Assembly (NCBI RefSeq): GCF_029335315.1
Contig: NZ_JARJLT010000004.1
Coordinates: forward strand, 1-64,000
DNA: 64,000 nt
Source: Pseudomonas citronellolis
GTDB lineage: Bacteria > Pseudomonadota > Gammaproteobacteria > Pseudomonadales > Pseudomonadaceae
Direction: 5' to 3'
Shown: positions 1-12,521 of the stretch, piece after piece
Numbering within the stretch: the stretch's first letter is position 1
How the letters are laid out: each line of letters begins with the position of its first letter
Notes under the pieces: generated by a model
The model's database searches: none
What the model saw: the letters and a program-made list of their open reading frames with translations, nothing else
Told to the model about the DNA's origin: nothing
Translations under genes and position numbers: made by a program

Positions 1-34
1 AAAAGGCCGCATCCCAGTGGGGATGCGGCCTTCA
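1..34 (-). terminator. Rho-independent terminator of the aroP-like permease gene
   Basis: An 11-bp perfect stem (5-15 pairing with 20-30) with a 4-nt loop is followed, reading the minus strand, by a run of four T residues at the window edge. It sits about 20 bp beyond the permease stop codon. Confidence 0.8.
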
Positions 35-52
35 GGCAACGCCAGGGAAGAA

Positions 53-1453
53 TCAGGCCGGAGCCTTGCCCTCGCCCTTGCGCTTGAACAGATAGCACAG
101 GCCCATCAGCACCACCCAGACCGGGATGGCGTAGACCGACACGTCGATGCCGGGGATCTGCAGCATGATGCCGAGGATGAACACCACGAAGGCCAGGCAC
201 AGGTAGTTGCTGAACGGGTAGAACAGCGAGCGGAACGAGGTCTTCACGCCCTCGCGGTCCTTGGCCCGGCGGAACATCAGGTGGGCCAGGCTGATCATCG
301 CCCAGTTGATCACCAGCGCCGCCACCACGAGCGACATCAGCAGCTCCAGGGCCTGGTGCGGGATCACGTAGTTGACCACCACGCAGGCCAGGGTGATGAA
401 CGCCGAGACGCCGATGGCCAGCAGCGGCACGCCACGGTCGTCGACCTTGGCGAAGGCGCGCGGGGCGTCGCCCTGCTCGGCCAGGCCGAAGAGCATGCGG
501 CTGTTGCAGTACACGCAGCTGTTGTACACCGACAGGGCCGCGGTCAGGACCACGAAGTTCAGCACGTGGGCCGCCACGTCGCTGCCCAGCAGCGAGAACA
601 CCTTGACGAAGGGGCTGCCGCTATAGGGGTCGCCGGAGCTGTTGATGCTCTGCAGCAGCGCGTCCCACGGGTACAGCGAGAGCAGCACCGCCAGGGCGCC
701 GATGTAGAAGATCAGGATGCGGTAGATGACCTGGTTGATCGCCTTGGGGATCACCTTCTTCGGCTCCGAGGCCTCGGCCGCGGTGATGCCCACCAGTTCC
801 AGGCCGCCGAAGGAGAACATGATGATCGCCAGGACCATCACCAGCCCCTTGAGGCCGTTGGGGAAGAACCCGCCATGGCTCCACAGGTTGCTCACCGAGG
901 CCTGCGGGCCGCCGTGGCCGCTGGCCAGCAGCCAGACACCGAGGAGGATCATGCCGATGATCGCGGCGACCTTGATGATCGCGAACCAGAACTCGGTCTC
1001 GCCGAAGGCCTTCACGTTGAACAGATTGATGGCGTTGATCAGCACGAAGAAGATCGCCGCCGTCGCCCAGGTCGGGAAGTCCGGCCACCAGAACTGGATG
1101 TACTTGCCGACCGCCGTCAGTTCCGACATGCCGACCAGGATGTACAGCACCCAGTAGTTCCAGCCCGACATGAAGCCGGCGAAGCCGCCCCAGTACTTGT
1201 GGGCGAAGTGGCTGAAGGAGCCGGCGACCGGCTCTTCGACGATCATCTCGCCGAGCTGGCGCATGATCAGGAAGGCGATGATGCCGCCGATGGCATAGCC
1301 GAGGATCATCGACGGGCCGGCGGATTGCAGGACGCCGGCCGAACCCAGGAACAGGCCGGTGCCGATGGCGCCGCCGAGGGCGATCAGCTGGATGTGGCGA
1401 TTCTTCAGGCCGCGCTTGAGCGAGCCTTCGTGCAGATGGGGGTGTCCATCCAT
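53..1453 (-). CDS. aroP: Aromatic amino acid permease (AroP type, APC superfamily)
   Basis: Inner-membrane proton-coupled importer of aromatic amino acids. The 466-aa protein resembles E. coli AroP throughout: the N-terminal RGLKNRHIQLIALGGAIGTG block, the segment RQLGEMIVEEPVAGSFSHFA, SFGGLELVGITAAEA in the middle, and about 12 hydrophobic spans. An in-frame ATG lies 30 bp upstream at 1483, but the start at 1453 has a GAGG motif about 9 nt ahead while the upstream one has none, so I chose 1453. It is followed by its own terminator and separated from gap by another, so it is probably transcribed alone. Substrate range within the AroP/PheP group is inferred, not proven. Confidence 0.9.
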   Translation of the reverse strand: MDGHPHLHEGSLKRGLKNRHIQLIALGGAIGTGLFLGSAGVLQSAGPSMILGYAIGGIIAFLIMRQLGEMIVEEPVAGSFSHFAHKYWGGFAGFMSGWNYWVLYILVGMSELTAVGKYIQFWWPDFPTWATAAIFFVLINAINLFNVKAFGETEFWFAIIKVAAIIGMILLGVWLLASGHGGPQASVSNLWSHGGFFPNGLKGLVMVLAIIMFSFGGLELVGITAAEASEPKKVIPKAINQVIYRILIFYIGALAVLLSLYPWDALLQSINSSGDPYSGSPFVKVFSLLGSDVAAHVLNFVVLTAALSVYNSCVYCNSRMLFGLAEQGDAPRAFAKVDDRGVPLLAIGVSAFITLACVVVNYVIPHQALELLMSLVVAALVINWAMISLAHLMFRRAKDREGVKTSFRSLFYPFSNYLCLAFVVFILGIMLQIPGIDVSVYAIPVWVVLMGLCYLFKRKGEGKAPA

Positions 1454-1526
1454 TGCGGGGTTCCTCGATAGAGGGGTTGGCATTTTTATCGTTATGGCGC
1501 GCCGGGTAGACGCTGGGGACTAACGA

Positions 1527-1554
1527 AAAACGGGAGCCCGAGAGCTCCCGTTTT
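1527..1554 (-). terminator. Rho-independent terminator of gap (possibly bidirectional)
   Basis: The stem ACGGGAGC/GCTCCCGT (1530-1537 with 1544-1551) is followed on the minus strand by five T residues, 16 bp beyond the gap stop. The plus side also has a short T run (1551-1554). Confidence 0.85.
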
Positions 1555-1569
1555 CCTTTCACACCTGGC

Positions 1570-3024
1570 TTAGCGCGGGAAAGCCGGCGGGTTGACCCCG
1601 GCCATCTCTTCCATCACGCGGACCACCTGGCAGCTGTAGCCGAACTCATTGTCGTACCACACGTAGAGCACGACGCGATTGTCGTTGCAGATGGTGGCTT
1701 CGGCATCGACCACGCCGGCGTGGCGGGAACCGACGAAGTCGGTGGAGACCACTTCCTGCGAGCTGACGAAGTCGATCTGCTTCTGCAGGTCCGAGTGCAT
1801 GGCCATCTGGCGCAGGTACTCGTTGATCTCTTCGCGACTGGTGGCCTTCTCGAGGTTCAGGTTGAGGATCGCCATGGAGACGTTCGGGGTGGGAACGCGG
1901 ATGGCGTTGCCGGTCAGCTTGCCCTTGAGCACCGGCAGGGCCTTGGCGGCGGCGGTGGCGGCACCGGTCTCGGTGATCACCATGTTCAGCGGAGCGCTGC
2001 GGCCGCGACGGCTGCCCTTGTGGAAGTTGTCGATCAGGTTCTGGTCGTTGGTGTACGAGTGAACGGTTTCGACGTGGCCGTTGACGATGCCGTACTGGTC
2101 ATCGACAGCCTTCAGCACCGGCACGATGGCGTTGGTGGTGCAGGAAGCGGCGGAGACGATCTTGTCGTCGGCGGTGATGTCGCCATGGTTGATGCCATGC
2201 ACGATGTTCTTCAGCGCGCCCTTGCCCGGCGCGGTGAGGATCACGCGGTCGATGCCGGCGCACTTCAGGTGCTGGCCCAGGCCGTCGGCGTCGCGCCACT
2301 TGCCGGTGTTGTCGACCAGCAGGGCGTTCTTGATGCCGTACTGGGTGTAGTCGATCGACGCCGGGTCGTTGGAGTAGATCACTTGGATCAGGTTGCCGTT
2401 GGCGGTGATGGTGTTGTTGGCTTCGTCGATGGTGATGGTGCCATCGAACTTGCCGTGCACCGAGTCGCGGCGCAGCAGGCTGGCGCGCTTGACCAGGTCG
2501 TTCTCGGCGCCCTTGCGGACGACGATGGCGCGCAGGCGCAGGCCGTCGCCGCCACCGGTCTTCTCGATAAGGATGCGCGCCAGCAGGCGGCCGATGCGGC
2601 CGAAGCCGTAGAGGACGACGTCGGTGCCGGCGCGGTTGCCGCCGTTCTGCTTGCCGGCCACGTCGGCCAGCTCGTCCTTGGTGAACTGCTCGATGCTGCG
2701 GCCGTTACCTTCGGCCTTGAACTTGGCGACCATCTTGCCGAGGTCGACCGAAGCCGCGCCGAGTTTCAGCTCGCTCATGGCCTTGAGGATGGGGAAGGTG
2801 TCGTGGACCGACAGCTCGGCCTCGTCCGCCAGGCGGTGGCGGGCGAAACGGTGCGCCTTGAGGATGTCGATCACCGAACGGTTGATCAGGCCACGGCCGT
2901 AGATCGAGGTCACCACGTTGTTGTTGCGGTACAGCTGACCGATCAGCGGAATCATGGCTTCCGCGAGGGCTTCACGATCGATCCACTCACCGAGACACTG
3001 GTCGGGCTTCTGGGTCACGGGCAT
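1570..3024 (-). CDS. gap: Glyceraldehyde-3-phosphate dehydrogenase with long N-terminal extension
   Basis: Converts glyceraldehyde-3-phosphate to 1,3-bisphosphoglycerate (or the reverse) in central carbon metabolism. At 484 aa it is about 150 residues longer than classical GAPDH (about 335 aa). The extra N-terminal part (GEWIDREALAEAMIPLIGQL onward) precedes a Rossmann start VLYGFGRIGR. The catalytic cysteine is in SAASCTTNAIVPVLK and the C-terminus has the usual WYDNEFGYS. The start at 3024 is chosen over in-frame ATGs at 3036 and 3096 because GGAAGG lies 3-8 nt before it. The extended form is the one found beside mfd in Pseudomonas; the role of the extension is not visible from sequence. 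Divergent from mfd. Confidence 0.93.
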   Translation of the reverse strand: MPVTQKPDQCLGEWIDREALAEAMIPLIGQLYRNNNVVTSIYGRGLINRSVIDILKAHRFARHRLADEAELSVHDTFPILKAMSELKLGAASVDLGKMVAKFKAEGNGRSIEQFTKDELADVAGKQNGGNRAGTDVVLYGFGRIGRLLARILIEKTGGGDGLRLRAIVVRKGAENDLVKRASLLRRDSVHGKFDGTITIDEANNTITANGNLIQVIYSNDPASIDYTQYGIKNALLVDNTGKWRDADGLGQHLKCAGIDRVILTAPGKGALKNIVHGINHGDITADDKIVSAASCTTNAIVPVLKAVDDQYGIVNGHVETVHSYTNDQNLIDNFHKGSRRGRSAPLNMVITETGAATAAAKALPVLKGKLTGNAIRVPTPNVSMAILNLNLEKATSREEINEYLRQMAMHSDLQKQIDFVSSQEVVSTDFVGSRHAGVVDAEATICNDNRVVLYVWYDNEFGYSCQVVRVMEEMAGVNPPAFPR

Positions 3025-3060
3025 TACCTTCCACATGTAGGAGAAGAAAAAAGGGGCTAC

Positions 3061-3089
3061 ATTATGACGGTGCAGGCCATTGCCGGCAA
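3061..3089 (-). promoter_or_regulatory. Candidate sigma-70 promoter of gap
   Basis: On the minus strand TTGCCG and CATAAT are separated by 17 bp, about 37 bp before the chosen gap start. This is sequence matching only. Confidence 0.45.
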
Positions 3090-3107
3090 TCTGCAACGCT
3101 GCAAAGA

Positions 3108-3137
3108 CTGACAGCCGTCAATCCGGATAGTTACAAT
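3108..3137 (+). promoter_or_regulatory. Candidate sigma-70 promoter of mfd
   Basis: CTGACA (3108-3113) and TACAAT (3132-3137) are separated by 18 bp, about 40 bp before the mfd start. Just downstream, CCGGTC (3142-3147) can pair with GACCGG (3156-3161), and the right arm touches the GGAG ribosome site. Confidence 0.4.
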
Positions 3138-3175
3138 CCACCCGGTCAAATTTTCGACCGGAGCCCGCTACGCCC

Positions 3176-6634
<3,459 letters not shown>

Positions 6635-6643
6635 AGGACCAGT

Positions 6644-7297
6644 ATGTTCCGTTACCTGCTGCTGTTGCTTGTCCTGCTCGCTCCGACGAGCTTCGCCGAC
6701 GACCTTTACCAGGTCGAGCTGATCGTCTTCCAGCAGGAAGGTGACGCCGTCTACGCCAGCCAGCCGGCCCCCGAGGACTGGGCCAAGGGCGCCCAGCCGC
6801 CGGCCGCCGACAGCCGCCGGCCGACCGCCATGGACGCCCAGGCCAACAAACTGGCCCAGGCCCAGGGCTACCAGGTGCTGATGCACAAGGCCTGGAAGCA
6901 GGCGATCGGCGACACCCCGGTGAAGATCGCGATCAGCGAAGGCCGCCAGCAGGACGGCCACTTCCCCGTGGAAGGCACCCTGACCCTGCGCCAGCAGCGC
7001 TTCATCGACACCCAGGCGGACTTCTGGGTCAACCAGTTCGGCGGCGACGGGCTGCTGCAGCACAGCCAGCACATGGTCCAGGACGTCAGCCTGAAGAACG
7101 ACGTGCTCGCCTACCTCGACCACCCGAGCCTGGGCATGCTGATCCGCATCAGCCCGCTGAACGCCAAGCCCACCGCCGCGCCGCCGGCCGAGATGCAGGA
7201 AGAGGCGCCCGCCGCGCAGCCGCAGCAGCCGGCCGCGGAAGCCCCGGCCAACGGCGGCTTCGACGCCCCGCCGGCGAGCGAGCCGGGCCAGCAGTAA
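6644..7297 (+). CDS. CsiV-family envelope protein
   Basis: A 217-aa exported protein with a signal peptide (MFRYLLLLLVLLAPTSFA, cut near residue 19) followed by DLYQVELIVFQQ, the typical start of the CsiV family. In Vibrio cholerae CsiV binds peptidoglycan and supports PBP1A activity; that role here is inferred. The C-terminal 50 residues are a low-complexity Ala/Pro/Gln tail. AAAGGA precedes the start. It lies 9 bp after mfd, so it is probably expressed from the mfd promoter although the two functions look unrelated. Confidence 0.75.
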   Translation: MFRYLLLLLVLLAPTSFADDLYQVELIVFQQEGDAVYASQPAPEDWAKGAQPPAADSRRPTAMDAQANKLAQAQGYQVLMHKAWKQAIGDTPVKIAISEGRQQDGHFPVEGTLTLRQQRFIDTQADFWVNQFGGDGLLQHSQHMVQDVSLKNDVLAYLDHPSLGMLIRISPLNAKPTAAPPAEMQEEAPAAQPQQPAAEAPANGGFDAPPASEPGQQ

Positions 7298-7314
7298 CTC
7301 GCGAGGGAGGCGCT

Positions 7315-10300
7315 ATGAGTAGCTTCGCAGATCACCTGCAACGCATACCCTGGCGCCGCCTGTTCCCCGCCGTCACTCTGGTTCGTGGCGAAGCCTATGC
7401 CCGCGAGGGCCGGGTTCAGATCACCCGCCTCACCGAGCGCGGACTGGACAGCCTGTGCCAGGGCTCGAATCGCAACCGCTACCGCCAAAGCATCAAGCTG
7501 TCGCGCAGCGGCGATACTCTCGACTGCAGTTGCGATTGCCCGGTCGGTTTCGATTGCAAGCACTGCGCGGCCGCGCTGCTGCACCTACTGGAAACGCAGA
7601 CGACCTCCAGCACCACACCCACGCCACCGCCCGAGCCGAGCAAGCCACGCCCCCAGGCGCCCGCCAGCAGCCTGTCCCCGCTTTTGCAAACCTGGCTGAA
7701 GAAGCTGCCCGCGACCCTCAAGGCGCAAGCGCCAGCCCGCGAGCCGTATAGCCAGCCATTGAACTACCGACTGACCAAGAGCGGCCGCGTATTCATTCAC
7801 ACGACTGTGCATGACGACAAAGGTCACATCCTTGGCTACCCGCGCATCCAGTCGATCGCACTGACCCTTGGCCGTGGCGTCAGCGAGCAAGACCAGCCGA
7901 TCCTGATGCGCGCACTGGGCGTTACCGGCGTACAGCCTCACGACAATGAGGTGCTCCTGCAAGGCAGCGCTGGCGCCGAACTGCTGGCGTTGCTCCTGGA
8001 TAGCGGGCAGCTGTTCCTCGAACTCGAAGATATCTCCAGCCGGTTGCAGCCAGGGGCCGAACTGCCCGCGCGGCTTGCCTGGCACAGGCGTGAAGACGGC
8101 TGCCACGTCATCGCCTGGGAGACCGACGCCGAACCCCGCCCGCAACTGCTGACGCAACTCTCGCCGCCTTGGTACATCGACCGCCAGGGCCGTCGCGCCG
8201 GCCCCTTGCGCCACGATCTACCCGACGCCCTGGCCGGCTACCTGCTGAGCGCTCCACCGGTGCCGGCGGAGCAGGCCACGCTGTTCGGCCTGCAACTGAA
8301 GGAACTGGCGCCGACGGCGCCACTGCCGGTAGCCACCGGCGAACGCCGACTGAATGACGTCCAACCGGTGCCGCACCTGCGACTGAATACGCTGCCTGCC
8401 GGCATCTACGACGATAGGGATGAACATCAAGCCTGCCTCGAGTTCGCCTACGGCAAGGAGCGCGTGCAGGGACCGGCACGCAGCGGCCAACCGATCCGCT
8501 ACCTGGAAAACGGAAATTTCGTCGTCATCGAACGTCAGCCCAAGACCGAGCAGGCCTTGCGCAAGATCCTGCAGCACCTGGGCCTGAAAAAGCTCGACAG
8601 GCAGTCCACGCCCTACGAGCTGGAATATCATTACGACCTCTATAGGCCGGCGCTCAACAAGCAGTGGGCGCAGATCGTTCGCCGCCTGCCGGAACTGCGC
8701 GAGCAGGGCTGGGTGATCGAGATCGACGACGACTTCCCCTTTGACTTCAGCGAAGTCGAGGAGTGGTACGCACGCATCGACGAGACACCCGGCCAGGCCT
8801 GGTTCGACCTGGAGCTCGGCATTGTGGTCGATGGCCAGCACGTCAGCCTGCTGCAGCCACTGCTGGAGCTGATCCGCCAGCGCCCATCGACCCTACGCAG
8901 CAACTCCCCCGACCGCGAACTGCCGATCCGACTCGACGCACGACGCCAGGCCGACGGCAAACCCCTGACCGTGAGCCTGTCCGTGGCGCGCGTCCAGTCC
9001 ATGCTACGGCTGCTGGAGGAACTGCTGCTGGTCAGCCCGCAGCGCAACGGCACCCGTGTGCGGGTTGCCAATGCAGACGTCGGCCTGCTCGCCCCGCTCG
9101 ATGTCTACCCACTGAACTGGCAGGGCGGCGAGCGTCTGCGCAGTTTCGCCCGGCGCCTGCGCGACTACCAGCAACGGCCCTGTCCGCCGCCGTCCGGCCT
9201 GCTGGCCGAACTGCGCCCATACCAAGCGCAGGGACTGAGCTGGATGCAGTCGCTACGCGAACTTGACGTCGGTGGCATTCTTGGCGATGACATGGGCCTG
9301 GGCAAGACCCTGCAGGTACTGGCGCACATACTCACGGAAAAACGCGCAGGGCGCCTCGATCGCCCTGCACTGGTGCTGATGCCCACCAGCCTGGTGGCCA
9401 ACTGGCAGGACGAAGCGCAACGCTTCGCCCCGGACCTGCGCGTGCTGACGCTGCACGGTGCCGCTCGCCACAAGGACTTCAGCGACCTCCGGCACTACGA
9501 CCTGTTGCTCAGCACCTATGCACTGCTCCCGCGCGATATCGAGGCACTGAGCCAGCAGCCGCTGCACCTGGCGGTATTCGACGAAGCGCAGTACCTGAAG
9601 AACGCCAGCAGCAAGTCGGCCCAGGCCGCGGCGAGGCTCGATGCCCGCCAGCGCCTGTGTCTGACCGGCACGCCGGTGGAAAACCACCTGGGCGAGCTCT
9701 GGGCGCTGTTCGACCTGGTCATGCCCGGCTGGCTGGGCGATGTGCGCAGCTTCGCCCGCCTGTACCGCAACCCCATCGAAAAGGCCGGCGACGGCCAGCG
9801 CCTGGCCCACCTCAACGCCCGCATCAAGCCGTTCCTGCTGCGGCGCAAGAAGGAACAAGTGGCCAGCGAACTGCCGCCCAAGAGCGAGATCACCCACTGG
9901 GTGGAGCTCAGCGACGTGCAGCGCGACCTCTACGAGACGGTGCGCCTAGCCATGGACGGCAAGGTCCGCGCGGAAATCCAGCGCAAGGGGCTGGCGCGCA
10001 GCCACATCGTGGTCCTCGAAGCGCTGCTCAAGCTGCGCCAGGTCTGCTGCGACCCGCGCCTGCTGGACCAAACCCTGCCGGCGGCGGGCTCGGGCAAGCT
10101 TACCGGCCTGCTGGAGATGCTCGACGAACTGCTGGAGGAAGGCCGCCGCGTGCTGCTGTTCTCGCAGTTCACCTCGATGCTCGACCTGATCCAGGCGGAA
10201 CTGCAGGGCCGCGGCATCCGCTACGCCCTGCTCACCGGCGACACCCGCGACCGCCGCCAGCCGGTGGAAGACTTCCAGCAAGGCCGCGTGCCGCTGTTCC

Positions 10301-10608
10301 TGATCAGCCTGAAGGCCGGCGGCACCGGCCTCAACCTGACCGCCGCCGACACCGTGATCCACTACGACCCCTGGTGGAACCCGGCGGCCGAGCAGCAGGC
10401 CACCGACCGCGCCTATCGCATCGGCCAGGACAAGCCGGTATTCGTCTACAAGTTGATCGCCCGCGGCACCCTGGAAGAAAAGATCCAGCAGCTACAGGCC
10501 AGGAAAGCAGCGCTGGCCGCCGGCGTGCTGGAAGACGGCAAGGACAGCGGTCTGCAGCTGCAGGACAGCGACATCGACGCCCTCTTCGCGCCCCTGCCGA
10601 AAGCCTGA
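7315..10608 (+). CDS. SWIM zinc finger plus SNF2-family DEAD/DEAH helicase
   Basis: A 1097-aa cytoplasmic ATPase. Residues 55-95 carry a SWIM zinc finger (CSCDCPVGFDCKHCAAALL, the CxC...CxH pattern). A Pro-rich linker and a long middle region follow, then an SNF2 motor: Walker A DDMGLGKTLQ near 657, DEAQ box near 755, and motif VI QQATDRAYRIGQ near 1030. This architecture matches HepA/RapA-like SWIM-SNF2 proteins that remodel nucleoprotein or RNA polymerase complexes; the substrate is unknown. GGGAGG lies before the start, 17 bp after the CsiV-family gene. As I recall the P. aeruginosa order, no helicase lies at this point, so it may be a lineage-specific insertion. Codon use in the first half looks slightly less GC-biased than mfd. 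Confidence 0.88.
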   Translation: MSSFADHLQRIPWRRLFPAVTLVRGEAYAREGRVQITRLTERGLDSLCQGSNRNRYRQSIKLSRSGDTLDCSCDCPVGFDCKHCAAALLHLLETQTTSSTTPTPPPEPSKPRPQAPASSLSPLLQTWLKKLPATLKAQAPAREPYSQPLNYRLTKSGRVFIHTTVHDDKGHILGYPRIQSIALTLGRGVSEQDQPILMRALGVTGVQPHDNEVLLQGSAGAELLALLLDSGQLFLELEDISSRLQPGAELPARLAWHRREDGCHVIAWETDAEPRPQLLTQLSPPWYIDRQGRRAGPLRHDLPDALAGYLLSAPPVPAEQATLFGLQLKELAPTAPLPVATGERRLNDVQPVPHLRLNTLPAGIYDDRDEHQACLEFAYGKERVQGPARSGQPIRYLENGNFVVIERQPKTEQALRKILQHLGLKKLDRQSTPYELEYHYDLYRPALNKQWAQIVRRLPELREQGWVIEIDDDFPFDFSEVEEWYARIDETPGQAWFDLELGIVVDGQHVSLLQPLLELIRQRPSTLRSNSPDRELPIRLDARRQADGKPLTVSLSVARVQSMLRLLEELLLVSPQRNGTRVRVANADVGLLAPLDVYPLNWQGGERLRSFARRLRDYQQRPCPPPSGLLAELRPYQAQGLSWMQSLRELDVGGILGDDMGLGKTLQVLAHILTEKRAGRLDRPALVLMPTSLVANWQDEAQRFAPDLRVLTLHGAARHKDFSDLRHYDLLLSTYALLPRDIEALSQQPLHLAVFDEAQYLKNASSKSAQAAARLDARQRLCLTGTPVENHLGELWALFDLVMPGWLGDVRSFARLYRNPIEKAGDGQRLAHLNARIKPFLLRRKKEQVASELPPKSEITHWVELSDVQRDLYETVRLAMDGKVRAEIQRKGLARSHIVVLEALLKLRQVCCDPRLLDQTLPAAGSGKLTGLLEMLDELLEEGRRVLLFSQFTSMLDLIQAELQGRGIRYALLTGDTRDRRQPVEDFQQGRVPLFLISLKAGGTGLNLTAADTVIHYDPWWNPAAEQQATDRAYRIGQDKPVFVYKLIARGTLEEKIQQLQARKAALAAGVLEDGKDSGLQLQDSDIDALFAPLPKA

Positions 10609-10651
10609 CCTTCCGCAGGATTCTCATGTACGAGCGCGCCGAGGGCCCCTC

Positions 10652-10748
10652 GTAGGGCGCATAACGCCTACGGCGTTATCCGCCATTGTCCCCGGACACC
10701 GGCATTCCGGCCGGCGGCGGATAACCGCGAACGGTTATTCGCCCTGCG
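10652..10748. repeat. REP/BIME-like hairpin pair, locus 1
   Basis: Two palindromic units in head-to-head orientation between convergent genes. The left unit (10652-10684) starts GTAGGGCG and has a loop in ATAACGCC/GGCGTTAT. The right unit (10716-10748, inverted) has the core ATAACCG-CGAA-CGGTTAT and ends CGCCCTGCG. The same paired arrangement recurs at 33121 and 41179, and in altered order at 32113. Confidence 0.85.
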
Positions 10749-10765
10749 TGTCCCTGTTGGGCATT

Positions 10766-11512
<747 letters not shown>

Positions 11513-12511
11513 TCAGTCGATCAGTTGCGCGGCGCGCAGTTCGCCCACGGCCTGCTGCCAGCGCGGCAGCTGCTTGTATTCGATGCCCGGCCAGGCCTTG
11601 CCGCGCATCCGCGCCAGGCGCTCCGGCGCGCGCACCTTCAGGCGCTGCAACGCGCCCAGGGCCAGTTCGGCGGAAGCACGGTCGTTGCACACCAGGCCCA
11701 TGTCGCAACCAGCGTTGAGCGCCGCCTGGATGCGGCTGGCGGCGTCGCCCACCACATGGGCGCCGGCCATCGACAGGTCGTCACTGAAGATCACCCCGTC
11801 GAAGCCCAGTTCGCCGCGCAGGATGTCCTGCTGCCAGCGCCGGGAGAACCCGGCCGGGCCGGCGTCGACCTTCGGGTAGATGACGTGGGCGGGCATCAGG
11901 GCGTCCAGTTCGCCGGCCAGGCGCTGGAACGGAATCAGGTCGCTGCGGCGGATTTCCTCGAGGCTGCGTTCGTCCTCGGGAATCGCCACGTGGGAATCGG
12001 CCTCGGCCCAGCCGTGGCCGGGGAAGTGCTTGCCGGTGGCAGCCATGCCGGCGGCGTGCATGCCACGGATGAAGGCCCCGGCCAGCAGCGTGGCGCGCTC
12101 CGGGTCGCCCTCGAAGGCGCGGCTGCCGACCACGGCGCTGCGCTGGTGGTCCAGGTCCAGCACCGGGGCGAAGCTCAGGTCCAGGCCCACCGCCAGTACC
12201 TCGGTCGCCATCAGCCAGCCGCACTGTTCGGCCAGGCGCTCGGCGTTGGCGTTGTCGGCGATGGCGCGCATCGCCGGCAGGCGCAGGAAGCCCTGGCGCA
12301 GGCGCTGCACCCGGCCGCCTTCCTGATCCACCGCCAGCAGCAGGTCCGGGCGTACGGCGCGAATGGCCGCGCACAGCTCGCGCACCTGGCGCGGGCTTTC
12401 GATGTTGCGGGCGAAGATGATCAGCCCGCCCACTTCGGGGTGGCGCAGGATCTGGCGGTCCTCGGCGGTCAGCCAGGTGCCGCCGATATCGAGCATCAGG
12501 GAGCCTTGCAT
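11513..12511 (-). CDS. nagZ: Beta-N-acetylhexosaminidase NagZ
   Basis: Cytosolic family 3 glycoside hydrolase that removes N-acetylglucosamine from 1,6-anhydro-muropeptides during cell-wall recycling, and so influences AmpC beta-lactamase induction. The 332-aa length matches the family. The signature KHFPGHG is at residues 161-167 and the catalytic-Asp segment FSDDLSMAGAH lies near residue 245. The start at 12511 (MQGSLMLDIGG) has AAGGA 8 nt upstream; the 44 residues possible upstream are Arg/Ala-rich translation of the neighbouring gene and are excluded. It is 10 bp downstream of the YkuD-fold gene. Confidence 0.95.
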   Translation of the reverse strand: MQGSLMLDIGGTWLTAEDRQILRHPEVGGLIIFARNIESPRQVRELCAAIRAVRPDLLLAVDQEGGRVQRLRQGFLRLPAMRAIADNANAERLAEQCGWLMATEVLAVGLDLSFAPVLDLDHQRSAVVGSRAFEGDPERATLLAGAFIRGMHAAGMAATGKHFPGHGWAEADSHVAIPEDERSLEEIRRSDLIPFQRLAGELDALMPAHVIYPKVDAGPAGFSRRWQQDILRGELGFDGVIFSDDLSMAGAHVVGDAASRIQAALNAGCDMGLVCNDRASAELALGALQRLKVRAPERLARMRGKAWPGIEYKQLPRWQQAVGELRAAQLID

Positions 12512-12521
12512 AGGGAGTTCC

